64,000 nt of DNA from Amanita rubescens (GCA_015039365.1 WION01000013.1:620001-684000), one strand, 5' to 3'. Numbered from the stretch's first letter, positions 46,573 through 56,299 are shown. Program-made: numbers and translations. The notes: a model not told the origin generated them from the sequence alone.

Positions 46573-49500
46573 TCAGAGTTTCCTACGTTTCTTATATTCG
46601 TCAAGGATATCGTCGGCGTTTGACAAGTTCCTTTGGGGTTCCCAAGTGTTTTCGCTTGTATCATAGCCTTTCCATTTGACGAGAAACTGTAATTGACGTC
46701 CGATCTTTCGGTGTGCGAGAATAGCTTCTATTTCGTATTCTTCTGATCCTTCTATCAGATCGGGTGGTGGACGTGTGTCATTAGGTCCATGGAATTCTGT
46801 TTCTTTAAATGGTGATAGTAGACATGCGTGGAAAACGCTGTGTATCTTCCATTGTTTTGGTAAGTCTAGTTGATAGGTGACAGGTCCTAAGACTTTCTTT
46901 ATCTTGAAGGGTCCTTCTCGTTTAGGTGCGAGTTTACGTGATTGATAAGGAATGCGTAGGTTTTTTGAATCTAGCCAAACCTTTTCTCCTTCTTTGAACG
47001 GTTTAGAGTGTTTCATCGTTCGTTGTGCCATTTTGAGGCGTGCAAGGTCGTGTGCTGCTAGAGCTTCTTCTCTTGCTTTGATCAGGAGTCTGATGCGTTC
47101 ATCTGCTACAGGGGTAGCTGACTGTTCTGTAACCTGGGGTAGTGCCACGGGGTTAGATCCATACATGAGATAGAACGGTGATTGTTTCAGTTCTTCATGC
47201 GTTCTAGAATTATGAGCGAATTGTGCGATAGGAAGTATCTTGTTCCATTTGTCTGGTTCATAAGCGCAGAATATGCGGAGGTATACTTCAAGTACGGCGT
47301 TATAGCGTTCCGTTTGTCCATCTGTTTGAGGGTGAAAGGCGGTGCTCATCTTGTGCTTGATCTGAAGTGCGCTAGTTATTCCTTTGAAGACTTTTGCTGC
47401 GAATTGCGGTCCTCTGTCAGATATCATGATGTCTGGTAATCCGAAGTTCTTGAAAACTTCTTTGATGTAGAGGTCGGCGGTTTCGGCTGATGTAATAGTT
47501 TTATTACAGGGACATAGAATTACTCCCTTTGAAAGTCCTTGGTCGACCACGACAAAGATAGAATTAAAACCGTCACTGGGTGGTAGATCGGTGATGAAAT
47601 CCATGGTAATCTGTTGAAATGGTCGGTGTGCATGGGATTTAATCGGCATCAGGGGTGCGGCGGTGGGGTGTGTATTAGGTTTCATCTGTTGACAGGTAAG
47701 GCATCCGTCGATGAAACTCTTGGTTAGCGTTGTCATTCGAGGCCACCAATAGTGTTCCCTTAGTAGGCTAAGTGTTTTGAAGAATCCAGGGTGTCCTGCA
47801 CTCGGTGCTTCGTGATATTCTTTAATAATAGATCGGCGAAGGTCGGAGTCCATTGGAACGTATGCTTTGTTTTTGAATAGGATGATTCCATCATCTTCGG
47901 TCCAATCGGTGATTGCTGTGCGGAGGGGCGCTGTTCCTTTCTCCTTTAAGCATCTTCTAATAGTTTCAGCAAACTCATCGGTTTGAGTTGCGTTCTTTAC
48001 TTGATCTCGGAGATCTTCGGCGATGATTTGAATGAATAATGAGTCAGGGAGCATTGTGACTGTTTCGTCATCTTCTTCTCCGTTAGTGTGATCGGGTCGG
48101 CGGGATAAGGCATCCGCTTGAGTTAATTTTGCTCCAGGTACGTGAATTAGTTGGTAATTATATCTTGAGAGATTATTCCACCATCTTGCTTGTCTTGCTG
48201 TGAGACGTTGTGGTGCGCGGTAATAAGTTAAGTTTTTGTGATCGCAGTGTATAGTGAGTGTGTGTTCTGCTCCAAGCAGTAGATATTTCCATTCGTCAAG
48301 GGCGTAGATTATGGCAAAGAGCTCTCGGTCGTAGATTTGCCAATTTCGTTCAGTAGGCGTAAGTGCGTGTGAGAGATATCCACAAGGGTGTAAGTCTCCG
48401 TTTTCGTCTTTCTGCATTAAGGCGGCTCCGACAGCCCATTTAGATGCGTCCGTTTCGAGTGTGAAGGGCTGATTAACATCTGGCATCTTTAGTACTGGTG
48501 CTGTTACGAAACTTTCTTTTAATGAGTCAAAGGCGACTCTGCATTCTAGTGTCCATTCCCATATCTTGTTTTTCTTCGTTAAGTCGTGAAGGGGTCGTGC
48601 GAGGTGCGCGAATCCGGATATGAAACGTCTGTAGTAGTTTCCAAATCCAAGAAACGAGCGTACTTGTTTAACTGTTGTCGGAGGGGGCCAGTCTCTGATT
48701 CCAGCGAGTTTTATTGGATCCATTTTTATCGTGTTTTTTGTGATTATCATGCCTAAGAAGTCCACTTCTTCGGCGGCAAATTTGCATTTTTCAAGTTTCA
48801 GGTAAAGATCGTGTTCTTTCAGTTTTGCGAGTACTAGCTTTGTTCTTTTCTCGAGTTCTTGTTTGTTGCGCGCGTGTATCAAGATGTCATCCATGTAAAT
48901 GGCGATCCATCCTTCGTTCATGAAGTCCCTGAAGTAATCGTCCATCATAGCTTGAAATGTTGCTGGTGAATTGCGTAATCCAAAGAACATAACTGTCGGT
49001 TCGAATAGTCCTTTATTCGTGATAAATGCGGCTTTCCATTCGTCTCCTTCTTTGATACGAACATTGTTGTATCCCCATCTGATGTCCAGTTTCGTAAAGT
49101 ATTGTGATCCTTTAAGTTGTAGCATCAGATCGGATATGAGTGGTAAAGGGTATGAGTTGGGTTTCGTATGTTCGTTCAAGTATCGGTAGTCTTGGCAGGG
49201 TCTGAGTGTTTTGTTATCTTTCTTTTCGACATAAAAGAATGGCGCTGCCTGCGGAGATTTGGATGGTCGTATATATCCTTTGGCTAGTTGTTCTTTGATC
49301 CATTCGTCAAGCGTGTTTTGTTGTAATGGTGATATTGGGTAGATCTTTCCTTTCTTTGGTATAAAATCTTCGCGAAGTTCAATTGCGTGATCCCATGATC
49401 TGCGGTCCGGGAATCGTTCTGACGCTTGTTTTTCAAATATCTCTTTCCATTCGAGATACTCAGGAGGTAGCGTGATTTCCTTCTGATCGGTGTTGTACTT

Positions 49501-50190
49501 ATGTTCCATTTGTTGAGCTGGTGAATAGCGATTAATCGTGATCTCGTCATAATCTTCTTCAGTCCATCTTCCTATATCTTCAAATGGTGGTTTCCAACTT
49601 AGACTCTTCTCTTCTGGTCCTTTGTGTGACAACAGATACCGAATTACGACGTCTTCTTCCCATTTAGGCATTGCTTCTTCATCGAGTCGATGCAAGATGC
49701 TCCGTATTGATGCCTTCCATTCGTCTTCTTTGGAGTTACGGAACTCCAGAGTTCTATTCCTCCAGCTTATAATTGGGTCATGCTTCTCGAGCCACGGAAG
49801 CCCCAGTATCAAATTTTGATCGCCAAGCGAAGTGACCAAGAACCATTCAGTCATCTTCTTTCCATTGATATCGATGGTGATCAAACATTTGTCGGAAATT
49901 TCTCCATTCGTATTGTATGTGCCGTCAACGTTCTTGACTCGGATCGGTCTTGCGAGTTTCTTCTTTCTCCATTTATGCGCGATTGATGAGTTAATAAATA
50001 AACCTTCTGCACCGCTGTCGACCAGTGCAGTCATTGATTCAGTGTTGTCTTCGGTTTCAACTTCGAGAGGAATAGATAATCGATTGCTTGAAATAGAACG
50101 TACTATTACAGGTGATATCGAAAGATCGTCCTTTGGAGTTGAATCCGAAGTTATGGGACAGGCATCCACTGATATGTGTCCCACTGTCAA
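46573..50190 (-). CDS. pol: Retrotransposon Pol polyprotein with C-terminal chromodomain
   Basis: 1205 codons without a break. In order: aspartic protease (ALVDSGAEGLFIN), reverse transcriptase (PCQDYRYLNEHTKPNSYPLP, the catalytic box YMDDIL and FLGMIITKNTIKMDP), RNase H (LETDASKWAVGAAL, YDRELFAIIYAL), integrase zinc region (HEAPSAGHPG, CLTCQQMKP), integrase core (MDFITDLPPS, SDRGPQFAAKVF, PQTDGQTERYNAVLE) and a chromodomain (EIEAILAHRKIG, FLVKWKGYDTSENTWEP). The chromodomain is expected to steer integration by binding modified histone tails. The frame is -1 relative to gag and starts with TTG at the overlap, so it is probably made by frameshifting at the T5 run rather than from its own start. 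Confidence 0.95.
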   Translation of the reverse strand: MTVGHISVDACPITSDSTPKDDLSISPVIVRSISSNRLSIPLEVETEDNTESMTALVDSGAEGLFINSSIAHKWRKKKLARPIRVKNVDGTYNTNGEISDKCLITIDINGKKMTEWFLVTSLGDQNLILGLPWLEKHDPIISWRNRTLEFRNSKEDEWKASIRSILHRLDEEAMPKWEEDVVIRYLLSHKGPEEKSLSWKPPFEDIGRWTEEDYDEITINRYSPAQQMEHKYNTDQKEITLPPEYLEWKEIFEKQASERFPDRRSWDHAIELREDFIPKKGKIYPISPLQQNTLDEWIKEQLAKGYIRPSKSPQAAPFFYVEKKDNKTLRPCQDYRYLNEHTKPNSYPLPLISDLMLQLKGSQYFTKLDIRWGYNNVRIKEGDEWKAAFITNKGLFEPTVMFFGLRNSPATFQAMMDDYFRDFMNEGWIAIYMDDILIHARNKQELEKRTKLVLAKLKEHDLYLKLEKCKFAAEEVDFLGMIITKNTIKMDPIKLAGIRDWPPPTTVKQVRSFLGFGNYYRRFISGFAHLARPLHDLTKKNKIWEWTLECRVAFDSLKESFVTAPVLKMPDVNQPFTLETDASKWAVGAALMQKDENGDLHPCGYLSHALTPTERNWQIYDRELFAIIYALDEWKYLLLGAEHTLTIHCDHKNLTYYRAPQRLTARQARWWNNLSRYNYQLIHVPGAKLTQADALSRRPDHTNGEEDDETVTMLPDSLFIQIIAEDLRDQVKNATQTDEFAETIRRCLKEKGTAPLRTAITDWTEDDGIILFKNKAYVPMDSDLRRSIIKEYHEAPSAGHPGFFKTLSLLREHYWWPRMTTLTKSFIDGCLTCQQMKPNTHPTAAPLMPIKSHAHRPFQQITMDFITDLPPSDGFNSIFVVVDQGLSKGVILCPCNKTITSAETADLYIKEVFKNFGLPDIMISDRGPQFAAKVFKGITSALQIKHKMSTAFHPQTDGQTERYNAVLEVYLRIFCAYEPDKWNKILPIAQFAHNSRTHEELKQSPFYLMYGSNPVALPQVTEQSATPVADERIRLLIKAREEALAAHDLARLKMAQRTMKHSKPFKEGEKVWLDSKNLRIPYQSRKLAPKREGPFKIKKVLGPVTYQLDLPKQWKIHSVFHACLLSPFKETEFHGPNDTRPPPDLIEGSEEYEIEAILAHRKIGRQLQFLVKWKGYDTSENTWEPQRNLSNADDILDEYKKRRKL

Positions 50191-51929
50191 AAATCCGGTT
50201 TGTCTGCGTTGATAAGGAGGTTGATACGTTGATCTGGAGAGAGTTTCTTTAACATAGCGCGTATCGTTCTGTCGCTAGTGTCTTCTTCTTCTTGTTCATG
50301 CTGGCTAGACTCTTCGACGTCTTCATAGTTACTGCCATCGTCATCCCTTTCGGTTGCTCGAATATGACGACCGTGTGCGAATTTCTTTCCTTTCTTTCCA
50401 TTAAACTTCTTCTTTCCTTTGTAGGATCCTTTATCCTTCCTCATGGGGCATTGTCCTGACATGTGGTCCGGTTTATGACATATGAAACAAAGTCCATCGC
50501 GGATATGTCGGGTTCGTTCGTCCTTGGATAACGCGCCAAGAATTATTGCATCAAGATCCATATCCCATTCGTTTCGAGGGGGTTTGTGTGAAGATGTCCC
50601 TCCTCTGTTGGTTGCTAGAATGCCAATACGTGTTTCGGCATTGTATGCTCTGAGTGCTCCTTCATACCATTCGTCCAAGGTTTTGGGGTCTCTCATTACG
50701 ACCGCTCTGTACGTGTTGGCGTCGAGTCCTTGTCCGAACATGTGGGTAGCGGCACTGCCTGTAATTCCAGCTTTCTTTATAAGTTCTTTGAATAAACCAA
50801 CGTATTTTGGGATTGAGATTCGTTTTCCTTTCTTGTCTTTGCGCTTTTGTAGTTGTACTAATTCTGTATATGCGTTTCCAGGTGAATCTATTTCTTGCCA
50901 GTTACTGAGGAATCTTGTCTTAAATCCTGTCCAGTCAGTCCATAATATTTCCGTCTTTGCTGCATCGTTAAGATCGTCGTTTTGATTACGTCTCCAGTTC
51001 TCGGTTTTGTCGGTTATCATAGACAACGTCAGTCCGATTTTAAGTCTATCAGTGTTGATGCGACCTGGATTGAGATCTAGGAATAACTCCATTCGATCTA
51101 TGAAATCCTGTGCTTGAGATCGCTTTCCCGTGAAGGTAGGGATTTCTCCTAAGAGACTAGGAATCGGTTGTATTGCTGGCGTCGTCATTGTGGCTATTGG
51201 TGGTTCTGGAGGTGGTGTAGGCGGTTTCTGTGGTGGTACTGGTGGTCCTGGACTGGGATCGGGTTTAGGATCGACTTCTATGTACTGAAGTCCTGGGGAA
51301 CTCGGTTTCTCCTGTTCTGTTTCAAACGGGTTGAAATCGATTGGGCTAAGTAAGTCTGGAACAGTTTTGTCTTCCGACTCGGAAAGGTCACTGGAACTTT
51401 CGAATTGCTGATCGGGGTTTTCGTCACTTGATTCGGTTCCTGATTCGCTTTCTTGTGTTACTCCAAAAGTTTTACCTTTTGGTGTAGTTTTGACTGCTGC
51501 TTTCGGTGTAGAGACTGCGCTTCTGTGCTGTAGGCTTTCGGGCAAGTTATCTGCGTTTCCTTCTATCCACTTTGGTCCTTTGAAGAAATTGTCCGGTACG
51601 AATTCGTATGTGAGTTCTGATTCAGGGCCTGGGTTATATCCTCCCCAACGTTTGGTATTTTCGTCGAATTCGACTTCAAATCCTAGGAGATAGTATTTGT
51701 CGTTGAATCGATGATAAAATGCGTTGTTGGGTGGTCTGTTGGCTCTTTGTGGTATCCAAAACTCTGATGTTGGTACGAGACTGTGGTCTTTCGAATATTT
51801 CCAAAGGTGGTCTTTAGAGTCGTTGTAGATAGCGATGTGATCTAGATAATAATGTCCTCTTGTTCCTCTTGTAGCACGATTAGGCGGTGTTCTCTGTTGA
51901 TCCGAAATTGTTGCAAGCTGACCGGTAAC
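50187..51929 (-). CDS. gag: Retrotransposon Gag, with an AUG-less N-terminal extension of the frame
   Basis: The frame is open for 580 codons from just after a TAG at 51930-51932 to TGA 50187. The first in-frame ATG, and the first ATG of the whole predicted transcript, is at 51188 (context ACAATGAC), giving 333 residues: PIPSLLGEIPTFTGKRSQAQ, WTGFKTRFLSNWQEI, KTLDEWYEGALRAYNAETR and one CCHC zinc knuckle CFICHKPDHMSGQC. Upstream of that ATG the open frame is also protein-like (YNDSKDHLWKYSKDHSLVPT, DKYYLLGFEVEFDENTKRW, PESELTYEFVPDNFFKGPKW) and continues into an acidic, then Pro-rich linker, with no Met. Either a near-cognate codon starts a longer Gag, or a short spliced exon supplies the start. 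Gag forms the particle and binds the RNA. Confidence 0.85.
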   Translation of the reverse strand, partial: VTGQLATISDQQRTPPNRATRGTRGHYYLDHIAIYNDSKDHLWKYSKDHSLVPTSEFWIPQRANRPPNNAFYHRFNDKYYLLGFEVEFDENTKRWGGYNPGPESELTYEFVPDNFFKGPKWIEGNADNLPESLQHRSAVSTPKAAVKTTPKGKTFGVTQESESGTESSDENPDQQFESSSDLSESEDKTVPDLLSPIDFNPFETEQEKPSSPGLQYIEVDPKPDPSPGPPVPPQKPPTPPPEPPIATMTTPAIQPIPSLLGEIPTFTGKRSQAQDFIDRMELFLDLNPGRINTDRLKIGLTLSMITDKTENWRRNQNDDLNDAAKTEILWTDWTGFKTRFLSNWQEIDSPGNAYTELVQLQKRKDKKGKRISIPKYVGLFKELIKKAGITGSAATHMFGQGLDANTYRAVVMRDPKTLDEWYEGALRAYNAETRIGILATNRGGTSSHKPPRNEWDMDLDAIILGALSKDERTRHIRDGLCFICHKPDHMSGQCPMRKDKGSYKGKKKFNGKKGKKFAHGRHIRATERDDDGSNYEDVEESSQHEQEEEDTSDRTIRAMLKKLSPDQRINLLINADKPDF

Positions 51930-52005
51930 CTACGGGCCGGTTCTCCGGAAGTTCGATAGTTATCTTGTGTTTCACCAACGAGGTAATACTCGGGTATCGT
52001 TTTGA

Positions 52006-52018
52006 TAAGTTCGACTTA
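52006..52018 (-). other. Primer-binding site complementary to the predicted 5' end of the element's own RNA
   Basis: The minus-strand sequence TAAGTCGAACTTA lies 2 nt inside the 5' LTR. It is the exact reverse complement of LTR bases 52234-52246 as transcribed (TAAGTTCGACTTA), which sit about 32 nt after the LTR TATA box. It does not look like a tRNA 3'-end complement (no TGG at the LTR edge). This is the arrangement of self-priming Tf1/sushi elements. Confidence 0.75.
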
Positions 52019-52020
52019 AT

Positions 52021-52539
52021 TGTTATGATCACGTCAATCTCCACCTACGATGTGTCCACGCTAAGAGCGCTTGACAAAGTAGACTAAGTCCAACGGACAA
52101 GTCAAACAATAGGTGAACGAATAAGCTAAGTGATAAGACGACTAGAAGAAGTCTTATCCTTGAGAGCGATAATGAACGGAGTAGAAACAACGTTCTTTAG
52201 GTGAGATGAGATGTGGTATTGATAAAGACAAACTAAGTCGAACTTAAGGTTCGACGTTACAGTACATCGGTTTATATACATGTACAGAAACACAGCCGTA
52301 TCGTAAGTAGAACAAAGGCGATAGCAAGTATAGGTAAAACAGGAGACATAGAGGATGGTACGCGTATGAACAAGGGGTTGGGCATAGGGTAAACGGAATG
52401 GGGATCGATAAGGAAACGAGGTAGTCCGTTTGATGAACATAATGGGGATATAGACGAAGGGTTAGGCATATACGAAAAAGTAAGCATGTCCGACGTGTCA
52501 TGTAATCATAATGTAGGAGTCCGTACCGTGTTTGTAACA
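52021..52539 (-). repeat. 5' LTR (element sense), 519 bp
   Basis: TGTTACAAAC... to ...GATCATAACA on the minus strand. Contains the promoter and is identical by eye to the partner LTR except one base and the nested insertion. Confidence 0.95.
52271..52278 (-). promoter_or_regulatory. LTR TATA box
   Basis: TATATAAA on the minus strand. A start about 30 nt downstream falls at 52246-52247, right at the sequence complementary to the primer-binding site. The same box exists in the partner LTR. Confidence 0.65.
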
Positions 52540-52544
52540 GCTTG

Positions 52545-53388
52545 ATCTTGCACTGACAATGTTTTGAGCTTGGGCCCATTCATCAAGAAGAGCTCTGCCA
52601 AAAATGAGTGGAAAAGAAGCTCATGTAGGAAAAGACTTAGGTCTCACGGGCATGTGCTTCAGTGGTCAATATTGCTGTGAAGTTGACAAAGCCAAACAAA
52701 AAGCTGAAGATGGTAGGGTCTCGTGCAACAGGCAGAACATTTTGCTCAATATTAAGAACAATTTTTGAATTTGAACTGCCAGGCAACAAGGAGGCAACAC
52801 GGAAAAAGAACGCATTTATCCACAAGCGTGCTGCAGCTTCATTCTGGTCAATGGACCTTTAGAAAAAGAGATTCAACTTGGACATTGAGCACACTCACTG
52901 TTTGTGGAACAAGACCTTCCAGCATACAAAGATGGCAATAAAGTCCATTGGCAGACCAATGATCATCCTCTCCAATAGAATCAGTCTCTGCTGCATACAA
53001 TGTACAATTGGGCTTCAACTTCAGTACATCAGACTCAGAGATGTTCAAATTTTCCAGATGTTCATCAGCCATGCTAAAGAGTGAGCAGGTCTAAGTTCAA
53101 CAACGGAGTCTCAGCTTGCAAATTCCTGCATGTCTGACTGACACATACCTAGGCCAAACCTTCAAGCTTTTTCATCAGCATGTCAAGAAGGCTTTGCAAC
53201 TGAGCAACCTCAGAAGGTTCTTCATAGTCCATTCCCTCCAAGTCTTTACCCTCTGCTTGACACTTGGCAATCAATTTCTTGATTGCCTGCACCGTCAGGT
53301 CAAGTTCGACTCCTGGTAGCCCAGATGTTTTCCTTTGCTTAGTCGGAATCATCGCGAGTGCGCTGTTGAGAATGTTCGTGGATGTCAC
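52545..53388 (-). pseudogene. REase-like gene, 5' part (upstream of retrotransposon insertion)
   Basis: From ATG 53388: MTSTNILNSALAMIPTKQRK, with ELDLTVQAIKKLIAKCQAEG and a leucine-rich helix, an intron, then ADEHLENLNISESDVLKLKP, a further exon with LLPGSSNSKIVLNIEQNV and FGFVNFTAILTTEAHAR, an intron, and ALLDEWAQAQNIVSARS at the insertion point. The order and wording fit a widespread Agaricomycete REase-like family whose next block, LFVMEAKGPNQ, lies across the retrotransposon at 43763. The gene is interrupted by 8.8 kb and by a one-base frame mismatch at the junction. It belongs to the AT-richer island around the insertion. Confidence 0.65.
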
Positions 53389-54150
53389 GCACGAAATGTC
53401 TTATCTTTGTTTTCCCCTATAGTATCTGTCTGTTGTTGACTATTTGCCGGCCGAAGGATTGCCGTTGACTCGTAGTCATAACTACTACCGCTCAGGACCA
53501 GTTTGTGCGCCCTCATTCTCAACAATTTGGTATTCATTTCACCCATCAGAATAATGATCTTGGTACCAACCGCGCACCCGCAGCCTTTCCAGACCTCTAC
53601 GAACCCTCGAATACGGCCCCCTGCACTCCAACGACCCTCTATGAAACCCCTAGGGGCTCTCCGTTACAACCTTGTTACAACCCTAGAGCTCATTCGAGTC
53701 CTCTTGATATATAGCACCTACACGACACTGTCGGCACGAATGACAGGAAGCAGACGGCGACTCACGCATAATTCTCCACCCTCCATCGCGAGTTGGCTGA
53801 ATCATTCCCGGTGCGCGTAGACGCCTCACGTCACTCGTCGTTCACCGTGGGCACTGTCACCTGCCGCGCGATTGAAAGATAACTAACACCTTCCAACGCC
53901 AAAACGAACCGCGTTGGGCCAGAAGTTAGAACTGAAAACAATGGTCTGTGCACTACCCGGCTACGCGATAGTCGGTGCCAAATGTGCGCAGTTGGTATGC
54001 ACGGTGCAATGACGAAAAGCGGCCGCAACCCTCGCGAAGACGAAATCGCTCAAATGAACGGTAGTGACAGAACTGACCGTGAGTCATGGGAATATTACAG
54101 TCCCAGTCTACAGTACAAAAAATGTATTCTCGGCCCGTCCTTTCTCTTCC
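53389..54150. other. Intergenic, no gene seen
   Basis: Upstream of the split REase-like gene. Frames here are short and without protein character. It should hold that gene's promoter. Confidence 0.4.
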
Positions 54151-55097
54151 TTACTTCCCTTCGTCGTCCTTTTCAACCTTTGGCGGACCTGCAAAGATTC
54201 CATTCCGGCCCTCACTCGGCTTGAACGGCTTTAAATAATCCAGACCTTTGTCTTTTTTTACCCCACGGCGCACGCGTTTGTTTGAATAGTATGGCTGCGT
54301 TTTGCACTTGCAGACATCCTTGGAGGCCAGTCTGAGAGTTCGAGCGCGATATGCCATTGAGGTCGGGCAGTGTCAGCGTAACAGTGTCCTTGGTATCATC
54401 ATCTGTTATTTCTACAAGTACCCTGAATAAGTAGCGCTCGTCGATACAGCTTTGAGCAAGCTGAGAAAGACTTCCGGAATCCGCTTGCATCGATTCTGAT
54501 TCGAATACCTGCAAAAAAAGTTTAATATGGGACGAAATTCGACAGGATAGAAGGACCTACCCAGCCAAAGCCAAAGCTGTATACTTCTTTCCGTTCTGAC
54601 CAGTGTAGGACGGTTTCCTTGTGATCTCTTCGATCAGGAAAGGCCATGTGTGCTTGTACTTCCTCCCTAACTTGTTAAACTCAGCCTGTGTCATCGAGCC
54701 CACATCACTCGTTGACGCTAATACTAGCAGCCATCAGCATTTCCAATTGGGTCTGTAAAGCGCGTTTGTATTCCCCGGTGGGGGCTCGCGTACGTGTAGG
54801 GCCCGATACAACCCTCCCAGATGAGGCCTATTCGGCCGACTGAGATCAATGGCAGGCACTGTGCATGGTTAATCTGAGGCTTCATCAGTGTCCTCGTCGT
54901 CTGATTGCCTCGACTTGCGTTTCAAACTTGGATTCGTCGTTACCATGATCATTGTTGGCTCCGCTGTTTTTGGTTTTGCCTTCTGTCTTTTCTGTGTTGT
55001 GATGGTGGTCGAATAGGCGGATAGCTTGCCCCTGGAGAGGTTTGTTGACGACGAAGAAGCCTAGACATTTTGCAGGTAGCCAGCCCGTGGGTATCAT
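54151..55097 (-). other. Possible multi-exon gene or relic, unassigned
   Basis: Minus-strand pieces at 54885-55097 (MIPTGWLPAKCLGFFVVNKP), 54212-54514 (MQADSGSLSQLAQSCIDERY, VTLTLPDLNGISRSN) and 54151-54357 have protein-like wording and could be exons, but I cannot join them with clear splice sites and do not recognise the family. Low confidence that it is a working gene. Confidence 0.3.
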
Positions 55098-55661
55098 AAT
55101 TGAACTCGTCTAAAGGCAGGTCCCTGACTTAATTTTGACTTATATTGACTTAACTGGCCTTATGAAGGCATTTGCAATAAAATTAAGCCACATAAGACAA
55201 GGCTAAAGGCAAGTAAGCCAGACCAGGGATTTAAGTCACTCAAGACCAAAGGAAGGTAAAAATTCAATAATGCTAGCATTAGTTGTAGCTACTAATACAG
55301 CATACTATGGCATACAACTCTCATCTATCAAACTTCCAGAGAACTGGCCCATAGGTTACCAGTCAGATTACAAAAACGGACTACGGAAACCTTGAATTCT
55401 TTTGCGACTATAGAGAACAACATATAAATACTACCCCTCTACAACACCAAGACAACCGTTGAATAATGCATGTCGGATGGTCACTAGTTATCATGAGGAT
55501 ATGTCAATGGCTGTCAGCGTTAACTCACGCCGATGATAGTTCAATTCAAGCCAGCATCACATTGCGCGGAGAATTGTAGTACACGTAGTCAGAGTCTTGT
55601 AAACTTCCCCTTTGAGATAACAGACTGAGTTCGCACATCCTTGAACCAGGCTTAGTAGTAC
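55098..55661. other. AT-rich spacer with a possible degenerate inverted repeat
   Basis: 55117-55250 contains repeated TTGACTTA/GACTTAA motifs at the left and CAGGGATTTAAGTCAC at the right, an imperfect inverted arrangement that could be a worn MITE-like element. No gene seen. Confidence 0.3.
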
Positions 55662-56299
55662 TCACAATTCGATGTCCCTTTTCCCATACAGTGTCACGAG
55701 ATGGTCCCGAAATTGTTTCCTCATCTCACTTTGTGCATTGAGAGTAGGTACAGGTAGACATGGATGACCTTTGGAGACCAATAGTTTTGTGACGATGTAG
55801 TACATCCCCAACTTGTCGGTGGAGGCGGTGCTTTTTGTCCACAAGATCAATTTATCTGCCCGCGCAAGAACCGCGATCCTGAAAAAAGCACAGTGCTGGT
55901 GATCTTTATTAACTGCCTCAATCCTCCTGACCACGAAAGAGGTGTGTGCGGACCCCGCGCGGTCGTGCACCAATCCGCGGCCAATAGTATACACCTCGCT
56001 GTTGGCGTCACTAGTGAGCAGACCCTCGCCCGGAGGTTTCTGAAGACTGTCTTCAACGCCATCTACTAGTTTGTATTCAATATCTTTTCGGAGTTCCTCT
56101 GTCGTCATGCTTGTTGTTGAAAATGGAATTTGTGGCTCTTGGTGCACCTTTTCGCTCACTAGCGCACCCTCGCGTCGTAACTAACGGAAATCAACCATTA
56201 ACCAGGCGTTACGATTTGCAAGTCGAGATCACTCACAGGAGGGGGAGCATATACAGAAGAAATGGTGATAAAAACGATAGCAAGCACTGAAATGCGCAT
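55662..56299 (-). CDS. Small secreted protein of unknown function (fungal family)
   Basis: Exon 1 (56299-56237) encodes a signal peptide MRISVLAIVFITISSVYA; exon 2 starts at 56180 after a 56-bp intron and runs to TGA 55662. The mature part has EVYTIGRGLVHDRAGSAHTS, FVVRRIEAVNKDHQHCAFFR, ADKLILWTKSTASTDKLGMY and YIVTKLLVSKGHPCLPVP, a pattern I recognise as recurrent in Agaricomycetes without known function. It has only two cysteines. Total about 194 residues. Secretion is inferred from the signal peptide; no enzyme motif is seen. Confidence 0.72.

Larger units (their letters stand above)
43764..52539 (-). mobile_element. Full-length Ty3-type chromovirus LTR retrotransposon
   Basis: The element reads on the minus strand. 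Its 5' LTR is 52021-52539 and its 3' LTR 43764-44773, both TG...CA, flanked by the 5-bp target duplication GCTTG at 43759-43763 and 52540-52544. Order in element sense: 5' LTR, primer site 52006-52018, long AUG-free leader, gag, pol (protease, RT, RNase H, integrase, chromodomain), extra ORF locus, polypurine tract 44778-44786, 3' LTR. The LTRs differ by eye at one base (44411 T, 52177 C) apart from a nested insertion, so integration is recent. gag and pol frames are intact. The chromodomain and self-complementary primer site place it near the Tf1/sushi group. It sits inside an REase-like host gene. Confidence 0.95.
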
